This document shows positions 8,664 through 16,234 of a DNA stretch of 64,000 nt, in pieces. The first letter of the stretch is position 1. Every line of letters begins with the position of its first letter. The position numbers were made by a program, and so were the translations under genes. Origin of the DNA: Streptomyces sp. ST2-7A. Its GTDB lineage: Bacteria > Actinomycetota > Actinomycetes > Streptomycetales > Streptomycetaceae. The notes beneath the pieces are model-generated. The model had not been told where the DNA came from, ran no database searches, and saw nothing but the letters and a program-made list of their open reading frames with translations. The stretch is taken from assembly GCF_021390475.1 (NCBI RefSeq), contig NZ_JAJUWS010000030.1:1-64000 (forward strand), in the 5' to 3' direction.

Positions 8664-8869
8664 CCGGCCGCCCCCTCCCGGTACCCGCTCACCGGCCCAC
8701 CGGCCCGCGAAATCCCGTCGCGTCCCCTCCCCCGAGCCGGCAGACTCCCCCGGTCCCCCGCCCGAGTCGGACCCGCCCGGGAGGCCCCGTGCCCGATCCG
8801 TCCCCCACCCCGTCGCCCGCCCCCTCGGGCGCGCCGTCCGATCCGCGCCCCGGACCGGGGAGCGGCGAC

Positions 8870-9820
8870 ATGCTGTATCCACCCGTCGAGCCGTACGACG
8901 AGGGTCTGCTGGACGTCGGCGACGGTCAGCTTGTGCACTGGGAGAGCTGCGGCGACCCCGACGGGACTCCTGCCCTCGTCGTCCACGGCGGGCCGGGCTC
9001 CGGCTGTTCCCCCCGGATGCGACGCCTCTTCGACCCCGACCGCTACCGGGTGATCCTCTTCGACCAGCGCGGCTGCGGACGCAGCCTGCCGCACGCGAGT
9101 GACCCCGCGACAGGGCTGGAGCACAACACCACCCATCACCTGATCGCCGACATGGAACGGCTGCGCGAACACTCGGGTGTGGAGCGCTGGGTACTGTTCG
9201 GCGGTTCCTGGGGCTCCACGCTGATCCTCGCGTACGCCCAGCGGCATCCCGAACGGGTCGCCGGCATCGTGATCGCGGGCGTCACGATGTCCCGGCGCTC
9301 GGAGATCGACTGGCTCTACCGGGACACCGCGCGATTCTTCCCCGAGGGGTGGGAGCGCTTCCGCGACGTCCTGCCGCCGGCCGACCGGAAGGACCCGGTG
9401 GCCGGATACGCCCGGCTGTTGAACCACCCCGACGCGGAGGTGCGCGAACGCGCCGCCCGGGAGTGGTGCGCCTGGGAGGACACCCTCGTCTCCCTGGAAC
9501 CGCACGGCGCCCCCACCCCGTACGGAGGCAGGCCGGACCGCGACCTGATGGCGATGGTCCGCGTCACCACCCACTACTTCGCGCACGCCGCCTGGCTGGA
9601 GGAGGGGGAGCTGCTGCGGAACGCGCGCCAACTCGCCGGCATCCCGGGCGTCCTGGTGCACGGACGACAGGATCTGAGCGGACCGGCGATCACGGCGTGG
9701 GAGCTGGCCCGGGCCTGGCCCGACGCCCGCCTGCACATCGTCGAGGACGCCGGGCACACCGGCAGCGACGCCTTCCGCCGCACCGTCCGCACCGCCCTGG
9801 ACACCCTCGTCCCGCGCTGA
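8870..9820 (+). CDS. pip: Proline iminopeptidase (alpha/beta hydrolase, S33)
   Basis: A 316-aa cytoplasmic peptidase that removes N-terminal proline from peptides. The chosen ATG has GGGAG a few bases upstream and gives the classical N-terminus MLYPPVEPYD. Upstream in-frame starts would add a Pro/Ser-rich tail unlike the family. HGGPGSG (39-45) forms the oxyanion region, DQRGCGRS (65-72) follows, and GGSWGS (111-116) carries nucleophile Ser113. HGRQD and DAGH near the C-terminus supply the Asp and His. It is monocistronic, between a strong terminator and the MFS gene. Confidence 0.88.
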   Translation: MLYPPVEPYDEGLLDVGDGQLVHWESCGDPDGTPALVVHGGPGSGCSPRMRRLFDPDRYRVILFDQRGCGRSLPHASDPATGLEHNTTHHLIADMERLREHSGVERWVLFGGSWGSTLILAYAQRHPERVAGIVIAGVTMSRRSEIDWLYRDTARFFPEGWERFRDVLPPADRKDPVAGYARLLNHPDAEVRERAAREWCAWEDTLVSLEPHGAPTPYGGRPDRDLMAMVRVTTHYFAHAAWLEEGELLRNARQLAGIPGVLVHGRQDLSGPAITAWELARAWPDARLHIVEDAGHTGSDAFRRTVRTALDTLVPR

Positions 9821-9844
9821 TCACACGCCGCCGGTCCGCCGGTC

Positions 9845-9876
9845 CGGCGCCCCGGCGCCCCGGCGCCCCGGCGCCC
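9845..9876. repeat. Four perfect tandem copies of the octamer CGGCGCCC
   Basis: Eight-base units repeat exactly four times, starting 24 nt after the stop of the peptidase gene. Because the unit is self-complementary in part (GGCGCC), the block can fold back on itself and may act as a terminator. The unit length is not a multiple of three, so it is unlikely to be coding. Confidence 0.7.
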
Positions 9877-9960
9877 CGGGGGATTCTGTGGTGCGGGGCG
9901 ACGGGCGAGCCGCCCGGGGAGTGGCCTCCGGCCTCCGGGTCCGGTCGGCAGACGGCCCGC

Positions 9961-9990
9961 TTGACGAGGTACTCGGCCCGCTCGTAGGCC
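9961..9990 (+). promoter_or_regulatory. Candidate promoter of the MFS gene
   Basis: TTGACG (9961-9966) and TAGGCC (9985-9990) are spaced by 18 nt, about 30 nt before the chosen start of the MFS gene. This resembles a vegetative actinobacterial promoter. Support is from hexamers only. Confidence 0.4.
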
Positions 9991-10022
9991 AGGTGTCGGT
10001 GGCCGGACCTAAGGTGCCCGGC

Positions 10023-11333
10023 ATGGTGTCCTCCCCCGCTTCGCCCCCGGTCCCCGAATCCGTCGCCGTCGATACCCGGCGGCCCGCTTTACCGGGTGTC
10101 TTCCGGCTCTGGTTGGCCGGTTGGCTGGCCTCGCTCTTCGGCAGCGGCGTGCTGTACTTCGCCCTGGGCTGGGCCGCCGCCGGCCACGGGGGTGCGGTCG
10201 CCGGGGTGATGCTGGCCCTGATCAACCTGCCGCGTGCCGCGCTGATGCTGCTCGGCGGTGTGGTGGCCGACCGGATCGGGGCATGGCGGATCCTCACCCT
10301 CTGCGCGGCTCTCTCGCTGGTCGTGGTGACCGCGCTGACGGTGACGGTCTCGCTGGTCGGGACCCCGATCACGCTGCTGTTCGGGGCGGCGCTGGTAATC
10401 GGTGTGCTGGACGCCTTCGACCTTCCCGCCTCGGGGTCGATGCCGCGCCGTCTGGTGGGCCCGGCGAGCCTGCCGAGAGCCATGGCGCTGCGGCAGACCG
10501 GGGCGCACTTGGTGCTGTTCGCCTCCGGGGCCGTGGGCGGGACGTTGCTCGACGTGTTCGGCACGCCGGGTCCCCTGGTGGTCGCGGCGACCGGGCCGGC
10601 CGTCCTGTTGGCGGTGCTGCTGTGGCTGCGTCGCCGGCCGGAGGGCCGGGAGACACCGCCCGCCCCGGCTCCGGCTTCCACGCCGTCCGCCGGCCGTTCC
10701 GAACTGTGGGGCGACATCACGGCCGGGCTCCGGATCTGCTGGCGCACACCGGTCCTGCTGTCCGGGTTGGCGGTCACCGCGGTGGCCGCCGGCTTCCTGC
10801 TGCCGGTGATCTCCCTGCTGGCTCCGGTGCTGGCGCGACAGGAGGGTTGGGGACCGCGTGAGACGGGCCTGCTGGTGGGCGCCCAGGCGGTGGGGATCGT
10901 CACCGTCGCCCTGGTGGTGCTGGTCCGGGGCGGGGCCGCCCGCCCGGGAACGGCGGCCGGTCTGGGACTGGTGACGGCCGGCGCGGGCGTCGGTGCCCTG
11001 GCGGTGGCGCCGAACCCGCTGGTGGGAATCCTCGCCTCGTTGTTGATCGGCGCCGGTAACGGGGCTTTCGGCGCGAACATCGCCCCCCTGATGCTGGGCA
11101 CCACCCCGGACGGCTACCTGGCGCGGGTGCAGTCGGTGGTGACCGTCGTGCAGAGCCTGCCCCTGGTGGGGATGAACGTCGCGCTCGGATCACTCGCCCA
11201 GTGGACCTCGGCCCGGATCGCCCTGCTGTGCTGCTGTCTGGCAGTGGTCGTCACCGGTGTCCTCGCCCTGCTTCTCCCGCCGCTGCGGGAGGCCCGGACA
11301 CCGGGAGTCCCGAAGACGGGTGGGGTCTCGTGA
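10023..11333 (+). CDS. MFS transporter
   Basis: A 436-aa integral membrane protein of the major facilitator superfamily, probably a drug or metabolite exporter. ATG 10023 has AAGGTG upstream. Earlier in-frame starts would run through the candidate promoter. Twelve hydrophobic segments are visible. The loop after the second helix, GGVVADRIGAWRIL (about residues 75-88), matches the MFS G-x-x-x-D-R-x-G motif. A proline-rich central loop (about 210-228) divides the two halves. Its end overlaps the next gene by GTGA. Substrate unknown. Confidence 0.8.
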   Translation: MVSSPASPPVPESVAVDTRRPALPGVFRLWLAGWLASLFGSGVLYFALGWAAAGHGGAVAGVMLALINLPRAALMLLGGVVADRIGAWRILTLCAALSLVVVTALTVTVSLVGTPITLLFGAALVIGVLDAFDLPASGSMPRRLVGPASLPRAMALRQTGAHLVLFASGAVGGTLLDVFGTPGPLVVAATGPAVLLAVLLWLRRRPEGRETPPAPAPASTPSAGRSELWGDITAGLRICWRTPVLLSGLAVTAVAAGFLLPVISLLAPVLARQEGWGPRETGLLVGAQAVGIVTVALVVLVRGGAARPGTAAGLGLVTAGAGVGALAVAPNPLVGILASLLIGAGNGAFGANIAPLMLGTTPDGYLARVQSVVTVVQSLPLVGMNVALGSLAQWTSARIALLCCCLAVVVTGVLALLLPPLREARTPGVPKTGGVS

Positions 11334-12064
11334 CAGCCGGGGCCCCGAAGACCACGGTCGACCTGTGGCGGCGGGGGTTGGGAACGGTTCCGCCGCAGGT
11401 GTGGGGGCGCACGGACGCCCGGGTGCTGATCCTGGCGGAGAACGGATTGACGACCGTGCCGCCGGAGATCGGCGGGATGGTGAACCTGCGCACCCTCGAC
11501 CTCGGTCACAACGCCCTGTCCCGGCTGCCCGACGGTATCGGGGATCTCGCGGACCTGTCGGACTTCCTCTACCTGCACGACAACCGGCTGACCGAACTTC
11601 CCCCCGCTCTCGGCCGGCTGACCGCTCTTCGGTACCTCAACATCGGGGAGAACCGCCTGACCGAACTCCCGGAGACCATCGGTGACATGGCGGGTCTCCG
11701 CGAGCTGCGGGCCGAACGGAACCGGCTGGCCCGGCTTCCGGAGACCGTCGGTCGGCTCGGGCGGTTGCGCGAACTGTGGTTGGGCGGCAACCGGCTGACC
11801 GCCCTACCGGACCCGACGGCGCGGCTGCGGGAGCTGCGCACGGTGAGTCTGCGGGAGAACGCCCTGACGGAGTTCCCGGCATCGCTGTCGGAACTGCCCC
11901 GGCTGCGCCACGTCGACCTGCGGTCCAACCGCCTGACCGAACTTCCCCCCACTCTCCTCGACATGCCGGCGTTGGAGAAGCTCGACCTGCGGTGGAACCC
12001 GGTCGTGCCGCCGCCCGACCTCGTGGAGGCGTTGGAGAGGAAGGGCTGCGCGGTGTTGTGGTGA
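11330..12064 (+). CDS. Leucine-rich-repeat protein
   Basis: A 244-aa protein without signal peptide, hence cytoplasmic. It starts at GTG within the GTGA overlap of the MFS gene. About eight consecutive LRRs of 23 residues with the pattern LxxLxLxxNxLTxLPxx cover residues 30-225. Repeats of this form are typical of bacterial ROCO/PIRL-like LRR proteins involved in protein binding. No enzymatic domain is attached. Coupling to an MFS exporter is unusual, and no partner is evident. Confidence 0.8.
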   Translation: MTAGAPKTTVDLWRRGLGTVPPQVWGRTDARVLILAENGLTTVPPEIGGMVNLRTLDLGHNALSRLPDGIGDLADLSDFLYLHDNRLTELPPALGRLTALRYLNIGENRLTELPETIGDMAGLRELRAERNRLARLPETVGRLGRLRELWLGGNRLTALPDPTARLRELRTVSLRENALTEFPASLSELPRLRHVDLRSNRLTELPPTLLDMPALEKLDLRWNPVVPPPDLVEALERKGCAVLW

Positions 12065-12147
12065 GGCTCCGTCGCACCCGCCGGCCGAACCCCGCCTTCC
12101 CGGTGGCCGGGCACGGCATGCGGGTGGGGTGGCCCCGGAGGGACTCC

Positions 12148-12178
12148 TTGACCTCAAGTCCGATTGAGCTTCTAGCGT
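12148..12178 (+). promoter_or_regulatory. SoxR-type promoter and operator
   Basis: TTGACC (12148-12153) and TAGCGT (12173-12178) are separated by 19 nt, the over-long spacer of MerR-family promoters. Within the spacer CTCAA (12153-12157) and TTGAG (12164-12168) form a dyad. CCTCAAGT then N4 then TTGAG matches the Streptomyces SoxR box in 13 of 18 positions. The next gene starts 25 nt downstream. In S. coelicolor the SoxR regulon includes an NAD-dependent epimerase/NmrA-type gene. No soxR is in the window. Confidence 0.7.
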
Positions 12179-12203
12179 TCACCACGACGAAAGGAGTTCA
12201 CCC

Positions 12204-13034
12204 ATGACGACACTGGTGACGGGTGCCACCGGGAACACCGGCCGGCACGTGGTGGCGGAGCTGGTCCGCCGGGGAGAACATGTTCGGGCGCTGACGCGGA
12301 ACCCAGCGGCGAGGGCGGGAGGATTCCCGGCCGGGGTGGAAACCGTGACCGGCACGCATACGGAACCGGGGACCCTGGACTCCGCCCTCGACGGGGTCGA
12401 CCGCCTGCACATCACCGCGGTGGAAGGGCTCGCCGAGGTCGGTCCGGAACTGGTGCGGCGGGCGGTCGACGCGGGGGTGCGGCGCATCACCGTCCTGTGG
12501 GACGGCCGCCCGGGGCCGGTCGAGCGGGCGGTGGCGGAGTCGGGGGTGGAGTGGACGCGCCTGGAGGCGCAGGAGTTCATGTCCAACACGTTGACCTGGA
12601 TCGACTCGATCCGTGACGAGGGCGTCGTGCGCGAGCCCCACAACCTGCCCAGCGCGCTCGTTCACCAGGCCGACATCGGGGCGGTGGCAGCGGCGGCGCT
12701 GCTCGAGGACGGCCACGCGGGACGCTCGTACAACCTCACCGGGCCCGAGGCACTGACCCCGCGCCAACGCATCGCGGTGCTCTCCCGGCTGATCGGTCGG
12801 GACATCGCCTTCGTCCCGATCACGCATGAACAGGCCGTCGATCGGCTGACGGCCACCGGGGTCTCCCGGGAGGAGGCCGAATACGTCATCGGGTGGTATG
12901 CCGCACCCCCCGAGGCAGCCACGACCATCGATGACACCGTCGAGCGGGTGACGGGCCGCCCGGCGCGCACGTTCGCCCAGTGGGTGGCCGAGCACGTGGA
13001 TCGCTTCCGGAGGGCCGGGGCGGTGACCGGCTGA
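12204..13034 (+). CDS. NmrA-type NAD(P)-binding oxidoreductase, probably SoxR-controlled
   Basis: A 276-aa atypical short-chain dehydrogenase of the NmrA/quinone-oxidoreductase group. The Rossmann motif is GATGNTGRHV (residues 7-16). AAGGAG lies 7 nt before the ATG. The protein lacks the YxxxK pair of classical SDRs, as is normal for this clade, and has the C-terminal half that closes over the nucleotide. The SoxR-like promoter implies induction by redox-cycling compounds, so a role in quinone or dye detoxification is inferred. The last codons and stop are the first unit of a four-fold tandem repeat. Confidence 0.8.
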   Translation: MTTLVTGATGNTGRHVVAELVRRGEHVRALTRNPAARAGGFPAGVETVTGTHTEPGTLDSALDGVDRLHITAVEGLAEVGPELVRRAVDAGVRRITVLWDGRPGPVERAVAESGVEWTRLEAQEFMSNTLTWIDSIRDEGVVREPHNLPSALVHQADIGAVAAAALLEDGHAGRSYNLTGPEALTPRQRIAVLSRLIGRDIAFVPITHEQAVDRLTATGVSREEAEYVIGWYAAPPEAATTIDDTVERVTGRPARTFAQWVAEHVDRFRRAGAVTG

Positions 13035-13103
13035 GCCGGGGCGGTGACCGGCTGAGCCGGGGCGGTGACCGGCTGAGCCGGGGCGGTGACCGGCTGAGCC
13101 GGG
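13014..13103 (+). repeat. 21-bp tandem repeat containing a stop codon, four copies
   Basis: Four perfect 21-bp units (13014-13034, 13035-13055, 13056-13076, 13077-13097) plus a 6-nt partial. Unit one encodes the C-terminal AGAVTG and stop of the preceding gene. As 21 is a multiple of three, four in-frame TGA codons follow one another. Each unit contains GCCGG...CCGGC, which can fold into a small hairpin. Confidence 0.9.
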
Positions 13104-13224
13104 AACCACACACCGCCGGGACCGGCGGTGCGGGTGCTCACGGCGAGGGGCCCGACAGCCCTCCGCCATGAGCCCCCGGGGCGCGGGCCTCCCATCCGCG
13201 ACACCCCGCGACAGCGGCGGGGCC

Positions 13225-13262
13225 GGTCTCCCCGGGACCGTGGTGTCGGCCCCGGGGAGACC
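13225..13262. terminator. Bidirectional terminator between convergent genes
   Basis: Perfect 12-bp arms (13225-13236, 13251-13262) lie between the NmrA-type gene (plus) and the GNAT gene (minus, ending 13296). Confidence 0.75.
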
Positions 13263-13295
13263 CCCGCTCGGCGGGCGGCCCGAATGGCCGGGTGA

Positions 13296-13832
13296 TCAGA
13301 TGCCGAATGGCGCGGCGTAGCGGATCGTTCCGCTCGGCAACGGACGGTCCGGGTCGAGGGCGAGGGCCATCAGGGCCTCGTCCGGAACCTCGATGGACAG
13401 GCCGATGCCGTGGGCGGAGGCCCGGGTGAAGCCGAACCAGGGGTAGTAATCCGGGTGCCCGAGGACGGTGACGAAGCGTTCGCCGATGTCCCCGGCCGCC
13501 GCCAGGGCGGCCCGAATGGCCGCCGAACCGGCGCCTTGGCGCTGTTGGGCGGGCAGGACCGCGCACGGCGCCAGGCACAGTGCCGGGGTGTCACCGATAT
13601 GGCAACGGGTCAGCAGCGCGTGGGCGATGGGCCGGTCGTGGTCGTCGGTGGCGACCAGTGACAGGCCGTCGATCCACGAGGGGTCGCCGCGCAGGGCGTC
13701 GACGAGGTCGGCCTCGAACGAGGTCTCGAACGCGGCGAGGTTGATCCCACGGATGGTGGGGAGGTCGGCGCCGGTCTCGGCGCGCGTGCCCCACGGGGCC
13801 GAAGGACCCGAAGAACCCGAAGAAGTGGTCAT
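13296..13832 (-). CDS. GNAT family N-acetyltransferase
   Basis: A 178-aa acyl-CoA-dependent acetyltransferase. The acetyl-CoA binding motif is QQRQGAGSAAIRAAL (about residues 95-109), preceded by the beta-strand LAPCAVLP. HPDYYPWFGF in the C-terminal half is typical of the YhbS-like GNAT group. The substrate cannot be told. The 22 N-terminal residues are Ser/Gly/Pro-rich. The start codon lacks a clear ribosome-binding site, and a possible 21-aa leader ORF ends 84 nt upstream. Confidence 0.82.
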   Translation of the reverse strand: MTTSSGSSGPSAPWGTRAETGADLPTIRGINLAAFETSFEADLVDALRGDPSWIDGLSLVATDDHDRPIAHALLTRCHIGDTPALCLAPCAVLPAQQRQGAGSAAIRAALAAAGDIGERFVTVLGHPDYYPWFGFTRASAHGIGLSIEVPDEALMALALDPDRPLPSGTIRYAAPFGI

Positions 13833-13915
13833 GATGGATGAAGGTCCGTTTCCGAGGTGGGATGAGTCGGGCGCCCCTCGGGCTCACGCTCCCGGAGGGG
13901 CGGATGGGGACGGGG

Positions 13916-13981
13916 TCAGGCCACGACCCGGGAGGTGAGGGTGACCCGGGCGCTGTGCGCGATGGCCTCGAGCGCGGTCAT
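13916..13981 (-). CDS. Possible 21-aa leader peptide upstream of the GNAT gene
   Basis: An ATG (13979-13981) preceded by a very good GGAGGT site opens a 21-codon frame, MTALEAIAHSARVTLTSRVVA. It ends 84 nt before the GNAT start on the same strand. The strong ribosome-binding site and LTSR-type C-terminus resemble short actinobacterial leader peptides, but no homology can be shown here. It could be chance. Confidence 0.25.
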   Translation of the reverse strand: MTALEAIAHSARVTLTSRVVA

Positions 13982-14170
13982 CAACCCCACCTCCCCTTCT
14001 CCCACTTCGGAACGAGCACGGACACACCCGACTGTACCCATCCCCGGCGGAGGGAACAACGGCGTTACCCGCCCCCGCCCGCTTCCGGGGGACACGGGCG
14101 CGGGCACGGTGGGCCCACGATCCGCCTCGAATGGCCCGGCGGGGAAGCGGGGACCTCGGGAGCCCTCGGC

Positions 14171-14395
14171 TCACTCCCCGAAGAGGCGCATCGAGGAGTT
14201 GGGGCTCGCCGTCACGGTCAGGCCCCGGACCCTCAGTCGGGCCTCGATGTCCTCCGGGCCCCGGGCGTACACCACCCGCTCCCTCTTCCCCATCGGCACG
14301 GCGGGCAGGTCGTGCAGCACGCCGCCGACCTCTGCCAGGAGCGTTGCCAAGGCGGCCCGGTCGGTGTCCGCCGGCACCGTCAACAGCCACTCCAC
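14171..14395 (-). CDS. Small protein resembling a free-standing subtilase propeptide/inhibitor (I9-like)
   Basis: A 74-aa protein. The GTG start has AGGAGGG 6 nt upstream, and the next in-frame start upstream is poor. The order of predicted elements (strand, helix, strand, strand, helix, strand) fits the ferredoxin-like fold of I9 propeptide inhibitors. Its end, LTVTASPNSSMRLF, resembles the propeptide end of the upstream subtilase (GVLGVWPNSPQHLL), both with PNS followed by a leucine. It follows the subtilase by 108 nt on the same strand, with a hairpin between. A role as inhibitor or folding partner of that protease is inferred. Confidence 0.6.
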   Translation of the reverse strand: MEWLLTVPADTDRAALATLLAEVGGVLHDLPAVPMGKRERVVYARGPEDIEARLRVRGLTVTASPNSSMRLFGE

Positions 14396-14440
14396 GCCCG
14401 GCCCTCCTCGCACTCGTGCCCCTGTGTCCCGGCCTCCCCC

Positions 14441-14476
14441 GGTTCCGGGCCCCGGCACACCGCCGGGCCCGGAACC
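14441..14476 (-). terminator. Hairpin between subtilase and its small neighbour
   Basis: Perfect 12-bp arms (14441-14452, 14465-14476) begin 28 nt after the subtilase stop and end 46 nt before the small gene. It could terminate, or only attenuate, transcription into the small gene. Confidence 0.6.
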
Positions 14477-14503
14477 GGGACCACCCGATCCTTCCGGTCC
14501 TTC

Positions 14504-15910
14504 TCAATCCTCCTCGGTCATCGCCGCGTAGGAGGCCGCCACGTCGAGCACCCCGCGCCCGTAGCCGGGATCCCACGCGACCTCCCCGGCCGGCTTCACC
14601 CCCGAGAACAGGATGCGGCGCAGGTCGTCCGGAGAAAGGTCGGGCGCCGCGCAGAGCAGCAGGGCCGCGGCGCCGGCGGCCAGCGGGGCGGCGGCCGAGG
14701 TGCCGCTGTCATAAGGGGCGGTGTCGGTTCCCGCCGGGCGGCCGGGCCCGAAGTTGGCGAAGAAGTGGGTGAAGGTCGCGAGGTCCGGCTTCCGCCGCTC
14801 GAACATGCCGGGGCCCTGGGAGGAGTAGCCCACCCGCTCGGAGAGGCTGTTGACCGCCGCCACGGTGATGACCTCGGCCAGGCTGTTGGAGGCGTGGATC
14901 GAGCGGCCGGGCCCGGTGCCGCTGGGGTGGCAGGCGCCGCTGGCGCACTGCTCCCCGCAGTTCCCGGCGGCGAAGAAGCAGGCGGCGCCGGAGGCGACCA
15001 CCTCGCGGACCTTGCGGTGCAGGGGGTGGTCGAGGTCGTGGATCTCGTGCCGGGGGTTCCTGCGGCGGTCGGGGACGCCGACGAAGCCGTAGCTGTTGGT
15101 GGTCAGGTGCGGGGTGCCGTCCACCCGCCGCCGATCGAGGACGGCCTGGAACATCGCGAGGGCGCCCCCGGAGTCGGGCACCCCGAGGAAGGGGTAGTCG
15201 TACAACCGGGCGTCGGGGGCGGCGACGAGCACGTCCGCCGCGCACATCGAGCCGTGGCTGGTCACGGGGGCGGCGCCCGGTTGACGCGAGCCGCCCTCGG
15301 GGGCGAAGCCCCCGGCCACCGGGTAGGTGTCGCCGTCGATCCCCTCATCGATGATGCCGACGACCACGCCATCCCCCCTGAAGCCGGCCTCCCAGAGCGC
15401 CTCGACGCCCAGTGCCTCCCGGATGGCCTCGATCCCCACCCCCTCCCGGAAGGGGCGGCAGTCGACGGCCGAGGGGGCGCGGGCGGGGGCCGGGATACGC
15501 CCCTCCGTGCCGCGCAGCAGGTCCGATTCGGTGCCCCGCAGGAGGTGCTGCGGGGAGTTGGGCCAGACACCGAGCACACCGCTGCGCCCCCGTAGCTCCT
15601 CCAGCCGCGACTCCTCCACCTCGACCGGGAGGACGAGGGAGGTGGCGGCCAGGTCGGCGGCGGTCTCCGGACCGGCGAAGGCACGCAGCACCCGGGGCAC
15701 GGTCGGGTCGGGTGCTCCCGGTGGTCCGCCGAACAGGGGGATCGGGCCGGCGGACTCCGAGAGTTCGACTCCGAGACCCGCGACCGCGCCCAGGGCCCGG
15801 TCGAGCTGCCGACGGGCGCCGTCCGGGGAGGCGGCGGCCTCGGAGAAGGCCGCGAATCCCTCCCGGTGGTCGTCGGCGGTCACCTCTACGAGCAACCGGG
15901 TCCTCGCCAT
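14504..15910 (-). CDS. Subtilisin-like serine protease without signal peptide (S8)
   Basis: A 468-aa S8 protease with the complete catalytic set: Asp188 in IIDEGID, His219 in TSHGSM, oxyanion Asn316 in AAGN, and Ser405 in DSGTSAAAP. Residues 1-125 look like a propeptide region ending in GVLGVWPNSP. Neither the chosen start nor the upstream alternative at 15937 gives a signal peptide, so the enzyme is predicted to stay in the cytoplasm. GAGGAG lies 9 nt before the ATG. An insertion with several cysteines (CGEQCASGAC, 318-327) follows the oxyanion Asn. Substrate unknown. Confidence 0.82.
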   Translation of the reverse strand: MARTRLLVEVTADDHREGFAAFSEAAASPDGARRQLDRALGAVAGLGVELSESAGPIPLFGGPPGAPDPTVPRVLRAFAGPETAADLAATSLVLPVEVEESRLEELRGRSGVLGVWPNSPQHLLRGTESDLLRGTEGRIPAPARAPSAVDCRPFREGVGIEAIREALGVEALWEAGFRGDGVVVGIIDEGIDGDTYPVAGGFAPEGGSRQPGAAPVTSHGSMCAADVLVAAPDARLYDYPFLGVPDSGGALAMFQAVLDRRRVDGTPHLTTNSYGFVGVPDRRRNPRHEIHDLDHPLHRKVREVVASGAACFFAAGNCGEQCASGACHPSGTGPGRSIHASNSLAEVITVAAVNSLSERVGYSSQGPGMFERRKPDLATFTHFFANFGPGRPAGTDTAPYDSGTSAAAPLAAGAAALLLCAAPDLSPDDLRRILFSGVKPAGEVAWDPGYGRGVLDVAASYAAMTEED

Positions 15911-16234
15911 GGTGGTGGTCTCCTCGCTCCTCGACATCGGCCCTCGCCCCGGTCGGGACGGGCCGCGCGGTGACACGCGGTCGGGTTCCTGCCCGATTCG
16001 CGCGGCGACGGAGCCGTCCGACCCGGTGATCCACTCGTTCGAGGGGCGTTCTTCACTCCGGGGGGTGAGGCCACGAACACGACACCGGGAAGGCCGAGGC
16101 CGGCATCAAGACCGCGAGGATCCGGCTGATGAACACGCCCGGGCCCCGCCGGGATCGAAACGGCTCGGTACCTCCTCGGTGACCTCGGAAGGGGGCAGCC
16201 ACCCGATGATCCGAAGCCTTGGGCCATCCCCGGT
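15911..16234. other. Intergenic stretch with no recognisable gene
   Basis: About 320 bp between the LysR gene end and the subtilase start. Open frames here are shadows without ribosome-binding sites or family features. It must hold the subtilase promoter, but no convincing hexamer pair was found. Confidence 0.4.

Noticed and set aside
13014..13103. CRISPR-like repeat
   Set aside because: Units are directly adjacent without spacers and include a gene end, so it is a tandem minisatellite.
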